IMG/VR virus record: IMGVR_UViG_3300035070_003584
Location: 1 to 64,000 of that record
DNA length: 64,000 nt
Strand: one strand, 5' to 3'
Source of the DNA: a virus
How positions within the stretch are numbered: position 1 is the stretch's first letter; every line of letters begins with the position of its first letter. Made by a program: the position numbers and the translations under genes. Below are positions 9,144 to 18,373 of this stretch, piece after piece. The notes under the pieces were generated by a model that did no database searches, was not told where the DNA came from, and was given only the letters and a program-made list of their open reading frames with translations.

Positions 9144-10901
9144 ATGGCATTAGGTACACCGTCAGAAAGTCCTGCGGTTGTCGTCAAAGAAATTGATCTG
9201 ACGGGCGGAGTTCCAAACGTCCAATCAACAACAGGCGCAATTGTAGGTAATTTTCGTTGGGGTCCGGTCGCACAAAGAGTATTGGTAGACAATGAGGCAA
9301 CTCTTGTAGATACTTTTGCAACACCTGACTCTGCTTCGACAATTGATTTCCATTCTGCACAATATTTCTTGAGATATTCAAGCAATTTGCAAGTCGTTCG
9401 CGAAGCAACTTCAGCCGCAAAAAATGCTCGTTCAACAACTGGTCAACTCGGAACTGATAGTAATGGATCACTACCGCAAGAGTTTATTAAGAACGAAGCA
9501 GATTTCTTGGCTCAAAAATCAGCACTAGATTCAGATTCGCATACATTTATTGCGAAATATCCCGGAGCTTTAGGTAATTCATTGAAGGTATCAATTTGTC
9601 CTTCAAATGATTCCGCATTTAATAGTTGGACATATGCATCAAGCTTTGATAAAGCCCCTGATACATCAACATATGCTTCTCAGAGAAATGCAGCCGATGA
9701 TGAAATTCACATCGTAGTTGTAGACCAGGAAGGTAAATTTACTGGTACAAGAGGAACAGTCCTAGAAACATTCCCATTTGTATCTGTTGGTTCAGATGCA
9801 AAGAATTTTGATGGAACAAATAACTATGCACTGGATGTGATTAATGATCGTTCAGATTATGTATGGTTAGCTGGTTGGGATGCTGCATATGCAACTGCCG
9901 GTGCCGGCACAACTATTGATAGCGGTGATGATTTCTCATTGGCAACTCCGTCAACAATCGTTGAGCATGACTTGGAAAAGGGTGCAAATTCAGGCGCTTT
10001 GACAACAAGTGAAGTTTTGACTGGTTACGATCTTTTCGAAGATAAAGACCAAGTTGAAATTGATTTCTTGATTGCACCAAGTATGGTTAACAGTACAGAT
10101 CAGGCAACAGTTGTTAATGATCTGGTTTCAACAGCCCAATCACTTCGTAAGGATTGTATTGTTAATGCTTCTCCTGCAAGAGATGATGTAATTAATCTTA
10201 CAAATGCAGCAACTATCACAACAAATATTGTGGCAACTGCAAATGCATTTACTAACTCATCATACCTTGTAGCTGATAATAACTTCTTGAAAGTTTATGA
10301 CAAGTATAATGATCAATACATCTTTATTCCGGCAGCATCATCTACTGCTGGTATTTGTGCAGCAACTGACCTAGAACGCGCACCATGGTTCTCACCAGCT
10401 GGTACACGTCGCGGTCAATATTTGGGTATTACAAGCTTGGCTTGGACACCAAATAAAGCACAAAGAGATTCACTTTATAAAGTTGATGTCAACCCTGTTG
10501 CTAATATTCCAGGGCAAGGTACACTTCTTTACGGCGATAAGACAATGCTAGGTAGACCATCTGCATTTGATCGTATCAATGTCCGTAGATTGTTCCTCGT
10601 ACTAGAAAGAGCAATTGGTAGAGCAGCAAGACAAGTGTTGTTCGAATTCAATGATGAGTTTACTCGGGCCGAATTCGTTAATATTGTCGAACCTGTTCTT
10701 AGAGAAGTCCAAGGCAGACGTGGTATTACAGACTTTAGAGTTGTCTGTGACGAAACAAACAATACTGCGGCCGTTGTGGACCGTAATGAGTTCATTGCAA
10801 ATGTCTTCATCAAACCTGCACGTTCTATTAACTACGTCACATTGAATTTTGTGGCAGTTAGAACAGGTGTGGAATTTGAAGAAGTTGTTGGCACGGTTTA
10901 A
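9144..10901 (+). CDS. 18: Tail sheath protein gp18
   Basis: A 585-residue contractile sheath subunit. The N-terminus (SPAVVVKEIDLTGGVPNVQSTTGAIVG) and the C-terminal region (RINVRRLFLVLERAIGRAARQVLFEFND, then FVNIVEPVLREVQGRRGITDFRVVCD) are hallmark gp18 segments. It polymerises around the gp19 tube and contracts on infection. It is shorter than T4 gp18 (659) because the surface-domain insertions differ. The tube gene follows after an AAGGAGG site. Confidence 0.93.
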   Translation: MALGTPSESPAVVVKEIDLTGGVPNVQSTTGAIVGNFRWGPVAQRVLVDNEATLVDTFATPDSASTIDFHSAQYFLRYSSNLQVVREATSAAKNARSTTGQLGTDSNGSLPQEFIKNEADFLAQKSALDSDSHTFIAKYPGALGNSLKVSICPSNDSAFNSWTYASSFDKAPDTSTYASQRNAADDEIHIVVVDQEGKFTGTRGTVLETFPFVSVGSDAKNFDGTNNYALDVINDRSDYVWLAGWDAAYATAGAGTTIDSGDDFSLATPSTIVEHDLEKGANSGALTTSEVLTGYDLFEDKDQVEIDFLIAPSMVNSTDQATVVNDLVSTAQSLRKDCIVNASPARDDVINLTNAATITTNIVATANAFTNSSYLVADNNFLKVYDKYNDQYIFIPAASSTAGICAATDLERAPWFSPAGTRRGQYLGITSLAWTPNKAQRDSLYKVDVNPVANIPGQGTLLYGDKTMLGRPSAFDRINVRRLFLVLERAIGRAARQVLFEFNDEFTRAEFVNIVEPVLREVQGRRGITDFRVVCDETNNTAAVVDRNEFIANVFIKPARSINYVTLNFVAVRTGVEFEEVVGTV

Positions 10902-10915
10902 GGAGGTAACATAAA

Positions 10916-11443
10916 ATGGCTGTACTCGGCGTAGATGACTTTAAGTCAAAGCTAAGAGGCGGTGGGGCTCGTCCTAACCTCTTTAAGGTAACTATTAACT
11001 ATCCTGGTTTCGCAAATGGTGATGCAGAATTGACATCATTCTTGGTAGAAGCTGCATCATTGCCAGGGTCAACATTTGGTATTATTCCGGTCTATTTTAG
11101 AGGAAGAATTCTAAAAATGGCTGGTGATAGAACATTCGCTGAATGGAACACAACTATCATCAATGATACTGACTTTAATATCCGTAATGCTATTGAGCGT
11201 TGGATGAATGGTATTAATGCACATTCTGCAAATACTGGTCTGACAACACCAATTGCATATGAAGCAGATCTTAAAGTTGATCAGCTTGATCGTAATGGAG
11301 ATGTTTTGAAGACATACACCTTCCGTGGTGCATATCCTCAGGATCTATCAGAAGTTGCTCTATCATATGCTGATAATGACAATATTGAAAGATTTACTTG
11401 TGTCTGGGCATACCAGTACTTTGAATCTGATACTACTAGCTAA
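10916..11443 (+). CDS. 19: Tail tube protein gp19
   Basis: A 175-residue tail tube monomer. Typical features are DDFKSKLRGGGARPNLFKVTI at the start, ASLPGSTFGIIPVYFRGR in the middle and the DNIERFTCVWAYQYFES ending. It forms the inner tube under the sheath. Length is as expected (T4: 163). Confidence 0.92.
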   Translation: MAVLGVDDFKSKLRGGGARPNLFKVTINYPGFANGDAELTSFLVEAASLPGSTFGIIPVYFRGRILKMAGDRTFAEWNTTIINDTDFNIRNAIERWMNGINAHSANTGLTTPIAYEADLKVDQLDRNGDVLKTYTFRGAYPQDLSEVALSYADNDNIERFTCVWAYQYFESDTTS

Positions 11444-11451
11444 CATAAATA
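11444..11451 (+). promoter_or_regulatory. Probable late promoter variant for gene 20
   Basis: CATAAATA is one base from the late consensus. It lies 49 bases before the ATG at 11501 and directly upstream of a UUCG hairpin, which would sit near the 5' end of the transcript. Confidence 0.45.
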
Positions 11452-11454
11452 ACT

Positions 11455-11476
11455 GGGACCGGCTTCGGTCGGTCCC
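11455..11476 (+). other. CUUCGG tetraloop RNA hairpin without T-run
   Basis: A nine-pair stem (one G.U) closed by C(TTCG)G lies between genes 19 and 20. No T-tract follows, so it is not a standard intrinsic terminator. Such extra-stable CUUCGG hairpins are known from T4 intercistronic regions, where they can protect or process mRNA. Confidence 0.7.
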
Positions 11477-11500
11477 ATTCTCTAGCTTAGGAATTTAATA

Positions 11501-13057
11501 ATGGCAGAAGACGGCATTAAACTATTTGGTTTTGAAATTAAAAAAGCCAAGAAAAAGGAAGAAGATAAAGCTCCTTCCATTGTTCCGCCACGAGACGATG
11601 AAGGTGGCAGTTATGCCACAGCATCTGGGTCACATTATGGCCAGTATCTCAATCTTGGTGATGACGATTCGAAAGATAATTATCAACTTATTATGAAGTA
11701 TCGCGGTAACGCAATGCATCCTGAAGTTGATATGGCTATCGAAGATATTGTAAATGAATCTATTACCGGTTCTGAATTAAAACAAACTCTAGATCTTAAT
11801 CTAGAAGACGTAAAAGCTCCGGATAGAATTAAAAAAGTAATTAAAGAAGAATTTGACGAAATTTATGGTATGCTCAATTTTAAGGAATTGGGTCATGATA
11901 TCTTTAGACGTTGGTATATTGATGGTCGTATGTATCATCATCTAGTTATCAATGAAACAAATCCTAAAGAAGGCATTGTTGAAATTAGACCTATTGATGC
12001 TGCTAAAATGCGCAAGGTCAAAAAGATTAAAAAGAAAAAAGATCCAGCAACTGGTGCTGATATCATTGAAAAGACTGAAGAGTTTTTTGTGTTTCAAGAG
12101 AAACCAGGTTCTTCTACCAATGGTGTTAAAATGACTGCCGATTCTGTGAGTTATGTTACTTCAGGATTGCTTTCAGAAGATCGTAGAAAGATTATTTCAT
12201 ATCTACATAAGGCACTAAAACCAATTAATCAGTTGCGTATGATGGAAGATTCTCTGGTCATTTATAGATTGGCTAGAGCACCAGAAAGACGTATTTTCTA
12301 TATCGATGTTGGTAACTTACCTAGAGGTAAATCCGAACAATATATGAAAGATATTATGGCCAAGTATCGTAACAAGCTTGTCTATGATGCTAAGACTGGT
12401 GAGATTAGAGATGATCGTAAGCATATGTCTATGCTTGAGGACTTCTGGTTACCTCGCCGTGAAGGTGGTAGAGGAACAGAGATCTCTACACTACCTGGTG
12501 GTGAGAATCTAGGTCAGATTGATGATGTTCTTTTCTTCCAAAAGAAAGTTTATAAATCATTAAATGTGCCAATTAATAGATTGGAACAAGAATCACAGTT
12601 TAGCCTAGGTAGATCTACAGAGGTAAATAGAGATGAGTTAAAGTTCCAAAAGTTTATTGACAGACTTCGTATGAGATTTTCGCATCTCTTCTATGGTATT
12701 CTTAAGAAACAATTGATTCTTAAAGGTATCTGCACAGAGGAAGATTGGGAAGATTGGAAGAATGATATTACAGTAGATTTTGTAAAGGATAATCACTTTA
12801 CAGAACTTCGTGATGCAGAGGTAATGAGAGAAAGAATCCAAACTCTTGACATGTTGCAGAACTATGTTGGTGAGTATTTTTCAAAAGAATGGATTCAAAA
12901 GAATATTCTTATGCTTTCTGAAGAAGATGTTGAAAAAATGAAAAAGGAAATTTCTGGTGAAGAAGCCGAAGCACCTAATGAAGAACCAGAACAACAGGCA
13001 CAACCTGCCGGACAAAAATTTGAATTAAAACCTGTACAAGGAGATGACAGTGAGTGA
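11501..13057 (+). CDS. 20: Portal vertex protein gp20
   Basis: A 518-residue portal. Family segments include MKYRGNAMHPEVDMAIEDIVNE (~65-86), RRWYIDGRMYHH (~130), MMEDSLVIYRLARAPERRIFYIDVGNLP (~245-272) and FWLPRREGGRGTEISTLPGG (~315-334). It forms the dodecameric ring through which DNA enters and leaves, and to which gp13/14 dock. Its last codons overlap the start of the gp67-like gene by 14 bases. Confidence 0.93.
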   Translation: MAEDGIKLFGFEIKKAKKKEEDKAPSIVPPRDDEGGSYATASGSHYGQYLNLGDDDSKDNYQLIMKYRGNAMHPEVDMAIEDIVNESITGSELKQTLDLNLEDVKAPDRIKKVIKEEFDEIYGMLNFKELGHDIFRRWYIDGRMYHHLVINETNPKEGIVEIRPIDAAKMRKVKKIKKKKDPATGADIIEKTEEFFVFQEKPGSSTNGVKMTADSVSYVTSGLLSEDRRKIISYLHKALKPINQLRMMEDSLVIYRLARAPERRIFYIDVGNLPRGKSEQYMKDIMAKYRNKLVYDAKTGEIRDDRKHMSMLEDFWLPRREGGRGTEISTLPGGENLGQIDDVLFFQKKVYKSLNVPINRLEQESQFSLGRSTEVNRDELKFQKFIDRLRMRFSHLFYGILKKQLILKGICTEEDWEDWKNDITVDFVKDNHFTELRDAEVMRERIQTLDMLQNYVGEYFSKEWIQKNILMLSEEDVEKMKKEISGEEAEAPNEEPEQQAQPAGQKFELKPVQGDDSE

Positions 13058-13355
13058 AGTAGATACTATTGATAATGAGGTAGATAACGATTTGCCTCCA
13101 CCACATATCCAAGATATGATTCAACATGCAATGGATAATGAATATACAAAAGCAAATAATGTTTTTAATGATTTAATGACTGTAAAGTTAAATGACATTT
13201 TAGATCAAGAACAAGTTCGATTGGCCGACACAATCTATAATGGAGCCGAAGATGAGGATATTGAAGACGAGGATGACCAACTCGAGCTTGACCTTGAAAC
13301 AGAGGATGAGTCTGAATCGGAAGATGAGGATGATGAGGAAGAAGACGAAGTCTAA
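13044..13355 (+). CDS. 67: Prohead core protein gp67-like
   Basis: A 103-residue protein. The middle (ANNVFNDLMTVKLNDILDQEQVRLADTIYNGAE) and the extremely acidic tail of Asp/Glu/Ser match T4 gp67 (PIP), a prohead scaffold component. The position between 20 and 21 is the canonical one. It starts inside the end of gene 20, with AAGGAG as ribosome site. Confidence 0.75.
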   Translation: MTVSEVDTIDNEVDNDLPPPHIQDMIQHAMDNEYTKANNVFNDLMTVKLNDILDQEQVRLADTIYNGAEDEDIEDEDDQLELDLETEDESESEDEDDEEEDEV

Positions 13356-13403
13356 GATAGCTACTAGAACGTAATCTTTTTTTAAAATAAAAAATTAATT
13401 TCT

Positions 13404-13411
13404 TATAAATA
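13404..13411 (+). promoter_or_regulatory. T4-type late promoter before the gp68-position gene
   Basis: TATAAATA lies 11 bases before the ATG at 13423, giving a very short leader. Confidence 0.65.
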
Positions 13412-13422
13412 ATAGTTGTAAA

Positions 13423-13635
13423 ATGAAACAGTTTACTCAAATACGCGAACTAACCGGTAGAATGCCCAAAGGCAAACATGTCTTTGATAAAAAGATTAAA
13501 GGCATTCAAATTATGATCCATAAGGATCTAGGTAAGTTTGTAGCTTATGTTGACGGCGATAGGTTGGATGCCTATAACAGTCAAAAAGAAGCAGAGAAAG
13601 CTGCAACTGAATTTGTAAAGGTATTAAAGAAATGA
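13423..13635 (+). CDS. Small prohead protein in the gene 68 position
   Basis: A 70-residue basic protein. It opens with MKQFTQIRE, where I-R-E fits the gp21 protease site (I/L-x-E). The rest (KGIQIMIHKDLGKFVAYVDGDRLDAYNSQKEAEKAATEFVKVLKK) looks like a small alpha/beta fold. By position it corresponds to T4 gene 68 (prohead core), but it is much shorter than T4 gp68 (141) and homology is not evident. It overlaps gene 21 by four bases (ATGA). Confidence 0.55.
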   Translation: MKQFTQIRELTGRMPKGKHVFDKKIKGIQIMIHKDLGKFVAYVDGDRLDAYNSQKEAEKAATEFVKVLKK

Positions 13636-14288
13636 AGCTGATTGCCGAATACGTTGATGATCAATTGGAAGTTGTTACTGAAGCAACTAAAGATGGCGGT
13701 AAAAAATACGCTATTGAAGGCGTGTTCATGTCAGCCGAACAAAAGAATAGAAATGGTCGGGTATATCCAAGAGCCGTTATGGAATCTGCCGTTGGCAAAT
13801 ATGTTGGCGAACAGGTATCAAAGGGACGTGCTGTAGGTGAATTGAATCACCCTGAAGGACCGACTGTTAATCTAGATAAAGTTTCCCACAAGATCGAATC
13901 CCTTAATTGGGAAGGTAATGATGTTGTGGGCAAGGCGACTATTTTGGAAACTCCTATGGGACAAATTGTAAAAGGTTTGCTTGATGGTGGTGTCAAACTA
14001 GGCGTCTCAACTCGTGGTATGGGAAGCCTTGAAAATCGTGGTGGCGCCATGGTTGTTAAACCAGACTTTCTACTCAATGCAGTAGATATTGTTCAAGATC
14101 CATCTGCTCCTAGCGCATTCGTTAATGGAGTTATGGAAGGTGTTGAATGGGTATGGAACAACGGCATCATTGAAGCTCAGGCTATTGAAAAAATTGAGAC
14201 TGAAATTAAGAAAGCTCCTCGAGCCGATCTCTATGAGACACAAGTTCGTGAGTTTAAGAATTTCCTCTCGTTGCTCAAATCTAAATAA
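13632..14288 (+). CDS. 21: Prohead core scaffold protein and protease gp21
   Basis: A 218-residue serine protease of the T4 prohead protease family. The catalytic His is in ELNHPEG (~H73) and the Ser in KLGVSTRGMGS (~S126). The family N-terminus (GVFMSAEQKNRNGRVYPRAVM) is clear. It cleaves scaffold, capsid and internal proteins after I/L-x-E and then itself. Candidate targets in this window are gp23 and several late proteins near 60-64 kb. Confidence 0.92.
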   Translation: MKLIAEYVDDQLEVVTEATKDGGKKYAIEGVFMSAEQKNRNGRVYPRAVMESAVGKYVGEQVSKGRAVGELNHPEGPTVNLDKVSHKIESLNWEGNDVVGKATILETPMGQIVKGLLDGGVKLGVSTRGMGSLENRGGAMVVKPDFLLNAVDIVQDPSAPSAFVNGVMEGVEWVWNNGIIEAQAIEKIETEIKKAPRADLYETQVREFKNFLSLLKSK

Positions 14289-14299
14289 AGGAGTCAATT

Positions 14300-15352
14300 A
14301 TGACTGAAGATCAAATCACTGATCAAGAGATTGACATCCATGATGACAACGATGTCGTGGAAGAAGCTCACGATCCTAAAAATGCCGAGGCACAATCTAT
14401 AGCGTCTGTTGATAAAGCAGGCGATGCAGGTAAAAAAGCCGGAGCACGAAAAGGCGATAATACTAAGCAAGATCCAATGCCTAAGACAAAAGCTGGTCTT
14501 TTGTCAGCCATGGTTGGTAAAATGCAAGGTATGAATAAGGAATCATTGATGGCTATGTATAAAGCAGAGTCATTCGTAGATGCCGACGGTGAAGCAATTG
14601 CCGAAACAACTGCCGAACTAGACCTTGATTATAAAGCAGATTTTTCAGAAGACCTGAACGCATTGGTTAATGAAGAAGCTACTTTGTCTGAAGAGTTTAA
14701 AGTAAAGGCAGAGGTTATCTTTGAAGCAGCTATTAAATCTAAGCTTGCCGAAGAGATTGACCGTCTCGAAGAGAAATACAATGAGGAACTAGCTGAGGAA
14801 GTAGAATCTACTAAATCAGAACTCGTTGAAAAAGTCGATAGCTATCTTAACTACGTTGTTGAGAATTGGATGGAAGAAAATAAACTTGCTGTCCAGTCTG
14901 GCCTTAGAACTGAAATCGCAGAGAAGTTCATGAACAGCTTGAAAGATCTGTTTACTGAGTCTTATATTGAGGTTCCAGAATCAAAGGTTGACCTAGTTGA
15001 CGAATTGGCAGAAAACGTTGAAGAGTTGGAAACTGCTCTTAATGAAACAACTGCCAAAAACATCTCAATGCAGGAAGAGTTGGAAGTATTGAAGCGCGAT
15101 GCAATCATCCGTGAACATTCATCTGACCTTGCTGAAACACAAGTTGAGAAGCTTAAAGGTTTGGTTGAGGACATTGATTTTGATGACGCCGAAAGTTTTG
15201 CTGCTAAAGTACAAACTGTCAAAGAATCATACTTTACCAAAAAAGTATCTGAGTCTGCTGATATTGTAGAAGACGACAACGGTGATGATATCGTTGAAGC
15301 TTCGCCAATGATGGCTCAATACCTCTCTGCAATCCAAAAAACAAACAAATAA
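14300..15352 (+). CDS. 22: Major prohead scaffold protein gp22
   Basis: A 350-residue acidic, Glu-rich, mostly helical protein with long coiled-coil stretches (~110-290). It lies exactly between 21 and 23 and starts after AAAGGAG. It contains LIEK/LNE-type I/L-x-E sites expected for digestion by gp21. It forms the core on which gp23 assembles and is degraded before packaging. T4 gp22 is about 269 residues, so this one is longer. Confidence 0.85.
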   Translation: MTEDQITDQEIDIHDDNDVVEEAHDPKNAEAQSIASVDKAGDAGKKAGARKGDNTKQDPMPKTKAGLLSAMVGKMQGMNKESLMAMYKAESFVDADGEAIAETTAELDLDYKADFSEDLNALVNEEATLSEEFKVKAEVIFEAAIKSKLAEEIDRLEEKYNEELAEEVESTKSELVEKVDSYLNYVVENWMEENKLAVQSGLRTEIAEKFMNSLKDLFTESYIEVPESKVDLVDELAENVEELETALNETTAKNISMQEELEVLKRDAIIREHSSDLAETQVEKLKGLVEDIDFDDAESFAAKVQTVKESYFTKKVSESADIVEDDNGDDIVEASPMMAQYLSAIQKTNK

Positions 15353-15369
15353 TTTGGGAGTCCAAAACA

Positions 15370-16725
15370 ATGATGGGAACATCTTACGATAAGTTGATCG
15401 AAAAGTGGGCACCTGTTCTGAATGAAGAATCAGCAGGCAAAATCACCGATCATCACAGAAAAGCAGTAACAGCTGCTATTCTCGAAAACCAAGAGCATGC
15501 ATTTAGAGAAGAAGCTGGTCAAGCCCATGCTCTTAATGAAGCAGCTCCAACTAACGCAACCGGTCAGGTAGCAAATTGGAACCCAGTTCTTATTGCTCTC
15601 GTCCGTCGTGCAATGCCTAACCTTATGGCATATGACATGTGTGGTGTTCAGCCAATGTCAGGTCCAACCGGTTTGATCTTCGCAATGAAATCAAACTATC
15701 AGACAACTCGTGCCGGTGCAACTGCTGGTGATGAGGCACTGTTTAATGAAGCCATTACTGGTTTCTCTGGTGACTCAACTGGTACACAGACTCAGGATGC
15801 CTCAGGTCTTTCTGGTTTGACCGACTCTAACTCAGACTCAAGCATTGACAACGATCGTACCGGTCCAGATTTTGGTTCAGGTATGGCCTTGGGTGATGCC
15901 GAAGGTTTGGGTTCAACTGGTGCCGGTCCTTCTTCTGCCTTTGCAGAAATGGGTTTCACCATTGAAAAAGCTACTGTAACTGCTAAGTCACGTGCACTGA
16001 AAGCAGAATACAGCTTGGAACTTGCTCAGGATCTTAAAGCCATTCATGGTTTGGATGCTGAAACAGAACTTGCTAATATTCTGTCAACAGAAATCATGGC
16101 TGAAATTAACCGTGAAGTAATCCGTACAGTTAATGCACAAGCAAAAACTGGTGCTTCTACTACTAATACTGCTATTAATGGTATCTTTGACTTGTCAACA
16201 GATGCAGATGGCCGTTGGTCAGTTGAGAAGTTCAAAGGCCTGATCGTACAGATTGAGCGTGAAGCAAACATTATTGCTAAAGAAACACGCCGTGGTAAAG
16301 GTAACTTTATCATCTGTTCATCAGATGTTGCTTCTGTTCTTTCTGCTTCAGGTATGCTTGATTACTCACCTGCAATGAACACTTCATTGAGTGTCGACGA
16401 TACAGGTAACACCTTTGCTGGTGTACTGAATGGCCGTACTCGTGTGTACATTGATCCATATGCATCAGTAGACTATGTGACTGTAGGTTATAAGGGAACT
16501 AACCCATATGACGCAGGTCTCTTCTACTGCCCATACGTTCCACTCACAATGGTACGTGCAGTTGGTGAGGATACATTCCAGCCTAAGATTGGCTTTAAGA
16601 CTCGCTACGGCATGGTCTCAAATCCATTCGTGGATACTTCAAATGTATCTGGTCGCGACGGTTTGGCAACAAACAAAACCAACCAGTACTATCGTATTTT
16701 CAGAATCGACAATATCCTAGCATAA
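15370..16725 (+). CDS. 23: Major capsid protein gp23
   Basis: A 451-residue precursor. LIEKWAPVLNEE, AAILENQEHAF and PVLIALVRRAMPNLMAYDMCGVQPMSGPTGLIFAMKS match T4 gp23 throughout. A gp21 cleavage site is visible as LNE57/A58, where T4 cuts at LTE/A, so the mature protein should begin at Ala58. It forms the hexameric capsid lattice. A strong terminator follows the gene. Confidence 0.95.
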   Translation: MMGTSYDKLIEKWAPVLNEESAGKITDHHRKAVTAAILENQEHAFREEAGQAHALNEAAPTNATGQVANWNPVLIALVRRAMPNLMAYDMCGVQPMSGPTGLIFAMKSNYQTTRAGATAGDEALFNEAITGFSGDSTGTQTQDASGLSGLTDSNSDSSIDNDRTGPDFGSGMALGDAEGLGSTGAGPSSAFAEMGFTIEKATVTAKSRALKAEYSLELAQDLKAIHGLDAETELANILSTEIMAEINREVIRTVNAQAKTGASTTNTAINGIFDLSTDADGRWSVEKFKGLIVQIEREANIIAKETRRGKGNFIICSSDVASVLSASGMLDYSPAMNTSLSVDDTGNTFAGVLNGRTRVYIDPYASVDYVTVGYKGTNPYDAGLFYCPYVPLTMVRAVGEDTFQPKIGFKTRYGMVSNPFVDTSNVSGRDGLATNKTNQYYRIFRIDNILA

Positions 16726-16749
16726 GGATAAATCGGAAAATAAGACTAA

Positions 16750-16774
16750 GGGCGGCTTCGGCCGCCCTTTTTTT
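16750..16774 (+). terminator. Intrinsic terminator after gene 23
   Basis: GGGCGGC, loop TTCG, GCCGCCC, then seven T. A perfect seven-pair stem with a UUCG loop ends the head-gene transcript. Confidence 0.92.
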
Positions 16775-16787
16775 AACAACTAATTTG

Positions 16788-16795
16788 TATAAATA
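16788..16795 (+). promoter_or_regulatory. T4-type late promoter for the tube-like gene
   Basis: TATAAATA lies just after the gene 23 terminator and five bases before the ATG at 16801, so the leader would be almost absent. Confidence 0.65.
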
Positions 16796-16800
16796 GTATC

Positions 16801-17310
16801 ATGGCTCAATTAACAGAAAATTTTAATTACCTACAACCTACCAGTTTTAAGCTGGTAATTGATAGACGTAATTATCCTAATTTAGAATTCTTTTGTCAGA
16901 CAATTACACATCCCGGAATGATTCTAAATCCAGTTGAGTTAGGTATTCCTAGACTTGCTGGGTTACCTATGCCTGGTGAATCTCTTACATTTAATGAACT
17001 TTCAACAAATGTTATCTTAGATGAGAATTTAGAAGGTTATTCTGAGATGTATAACTGGATTCTTAGATTGGTAAATACTAATATGGGTACTAGTACCAGA
17101 GGTAGTATTGCTACTAATACGGATACTCCAACATATGCAGATATAACACTATCAATTCTTTCCAGTCATAATAATCAGACAAAACAAATAAGATATTTGG
17201 ATTGTATTCCTACATCATTAGGTGATATCCAATTTGAATCTACTGCTGATGGGCAGACTTTTATTACTTTCGCGGCATCATTTAGATTTAATTACTTTAA
17301 GTTGGTATAA
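16801..17310 (+). CDS. gp19-like tail tube/baseplate structural protein
   Basis: A 169-residue protein. FKLVIDRRNYPNLEFFCQTITHPGM, then LPMPGESLTFNELSTNVILDENLEGYSEMYNWILRLVN, and an ending with ITFAASFRFNYFKLV follow the tube-like fold of T4 gp19/gp54-type proteins. It is clearly distinct from the gp19 gene at 10916. It may be a tube initiator or baseplate tube-like component. The precise T4 equivalent cannot be fixed by eye. Confidence 0.6.
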   Translation: MAQLTENFNYLQPTSFKLVIDRRNYPNLEFFCQTITHPGMILNPVELGIPRLAGLPMPGESLTFNELSTNVILDENLEGYSEMYNWILRLVNTNMGTSTRGSIATNTDTPTYADITLSILSSHNNQTKQIRYLDCIPTSLGDIQFESTADGQTFITFAASFRFNYFKLV

Positions 17311-17568
17311 ATGGCAGAGTCAAAAGCAAGATTAATTAGTAAAGCATTTACATCTACTGGTGATATTAAATCCGAAAGTTTGGATAATGTTCCTGTAGGA
17401 TTGGATTCAGCAGCCATTGGATATGAAGTAGATGTTTTTAGAATAAATCATCAAAACCTTTCGGTATCTCATACAATTGATTCTGCAGATAATGCACTTA
17501 CTGCAGGTCCACTTACAATCGATAGTGCAGTTGTATTAACAATTAACGGTAATCTGGTGATAGCATGA
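17311..17568 (+). CDS. Short fibre/baseplate anchor-type protein
   Basis: An 85-residue protein. The N-terminus (MAESKARLISKAFTSTGDIK) resembles the anchor segments of the fibre proteins at 1531 and 19620. The end (AGPLTIDSAVVLTINGNLVI) is a beta-helix-like module common in marine phage fibres. It starts immediately after the tube-like gene and overlaps the next gene by four bases (ATGA). Probably a small fibre adaptor. Confidence 0.5.
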   Translation: MAESKARLISKAFTSTGDIKSESLDNVPVGLDSAAIGYEVDVFRINHQNLSVSHTIDSADNALTAGPLTIDSAVVLTINGNLVIA

Positions 17569-17954
17569 GTGAACTAAGAACAGACACAATCACTGCTAGC
17601 AATGGCACAAGTCCTGTCACGCTGACTAAGCAGAGTGCAACGAAGGCGTGGGCAAACTTCGATGGCACTGGAACAGTTGCAATTAGAGCAACATTTAACC
17701 AGACATCTTTAACAGATATCACGACCGGCCGATACGACCTGTCCTTTGTTTCAAACATGAGCAATGCAGATTATAGCGTTGCGACTGGAGGTGCTTATTC
17801 AGCAACAGTGGCAGGTTCTGCGGGATACGGTGCTGCTGCGGTGAATCAACTGACGACATCTCAGTATCAGATACAAACTGGTCCGTATGGCTCAAGTCCA
17901 CAACCAGCAGATATTGCAGTTGTGATGCCTTGCGTTTCGGGGGATTTAGCATGA
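17565..17954 (+). CDS. Small fibre-like protein, tandem paralogue 1
   Basis: A 129-residue protein with an N-terminal tag (MSELRTDTITASNGTSPVTLTKQ). A beta-rich head of the KAWANFDGTGTVAIRATFNQTSLTDITTGRYDLSF type follows; this motif is common in marine phage fibre tips. It ends in SGDLA, as does paralogue 3. It is the first of three back-to-back genes joined by ATGA/TGATG overlaps. Confidence 0.5.
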   Translation: MSELRTDTITASNGTSPVTLTKQSATKAWANFDGTGTVAIRATFNQTSLTDITTGRYDLSFVSNMSNADYSVATGGAYSATVAGSAGYGAAAVNQLTTSQYQIQTGPYGSSPQPADIAVVMPCVSGDLA

Positions 17955-18373
17955 GTGAGATAAAAGTAGATAACCTCACCGGCAAGACCTCCGCTGGTAA
18001 CATCACAGTGACCTCTGAAGGTGGTGCGGCAACTATGCAGTTGCAGCAGGGTTTGTGTAAAGGGTGGGCATTAACAGATTTCGCTACCGCACAAAATGAC
18101 GATAGCTTAAATGTTTCTGCTTATACAGATTATGCGGCTGGTTATGGACAATTAAGTTGGAACAATTATTTTAGCAATGCAAATTATGCTGTTGCACAGG
18201 CTTGTTCAGGTTCAGGCACTAATCCTAATGCAATTCCGGGGTCGCAAGCTAATTCATCAAAAGGGACAGCAACAATACGAATTGTTGCAATGGATAGTTC
18301 TACTGCTACACCTTCAGGCAATAACATTGATTACGCAGAGTTTGGAACGGTAGCAATGGGAGACCTAAGCTGA
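17951..18373 (+). CDS. Small fibre-like protein, tandem paralogue 2
   Basis: About 140 residues from the ATG at 17951, which overlaps the previous stop. It has an N-terminal tag MSEIKVDNLTGKTSAGN, then CKGWALTDFATAQNDDSLNVSAYTDYAAGYGQLSW and a C-terminal MGDLS. It shares its layout with its neighbours but has diverged strongly in the head. Possibly alternative fibre tips. Confidence 0.5.
   Translation: MSEIKVDNLTGKTSAGNITVTSEGGAATMQLQQGLCKGWALTDFATAQNDDSLNVSAYTDYAAGYGQLSWNNYFSNANYAVAQACSGSGTNPNAIPGSQANSSKGTATIRIVAMDSSTATPSGNNIDYAEFGTVAMGDLS

Noticed and set aside
16801-17310. Second copy of tail tube gene 19
   Set aside because: The sequence differs strongly from the gp19 at 10916 although the fold looks tube-like; called a separate structural protein.
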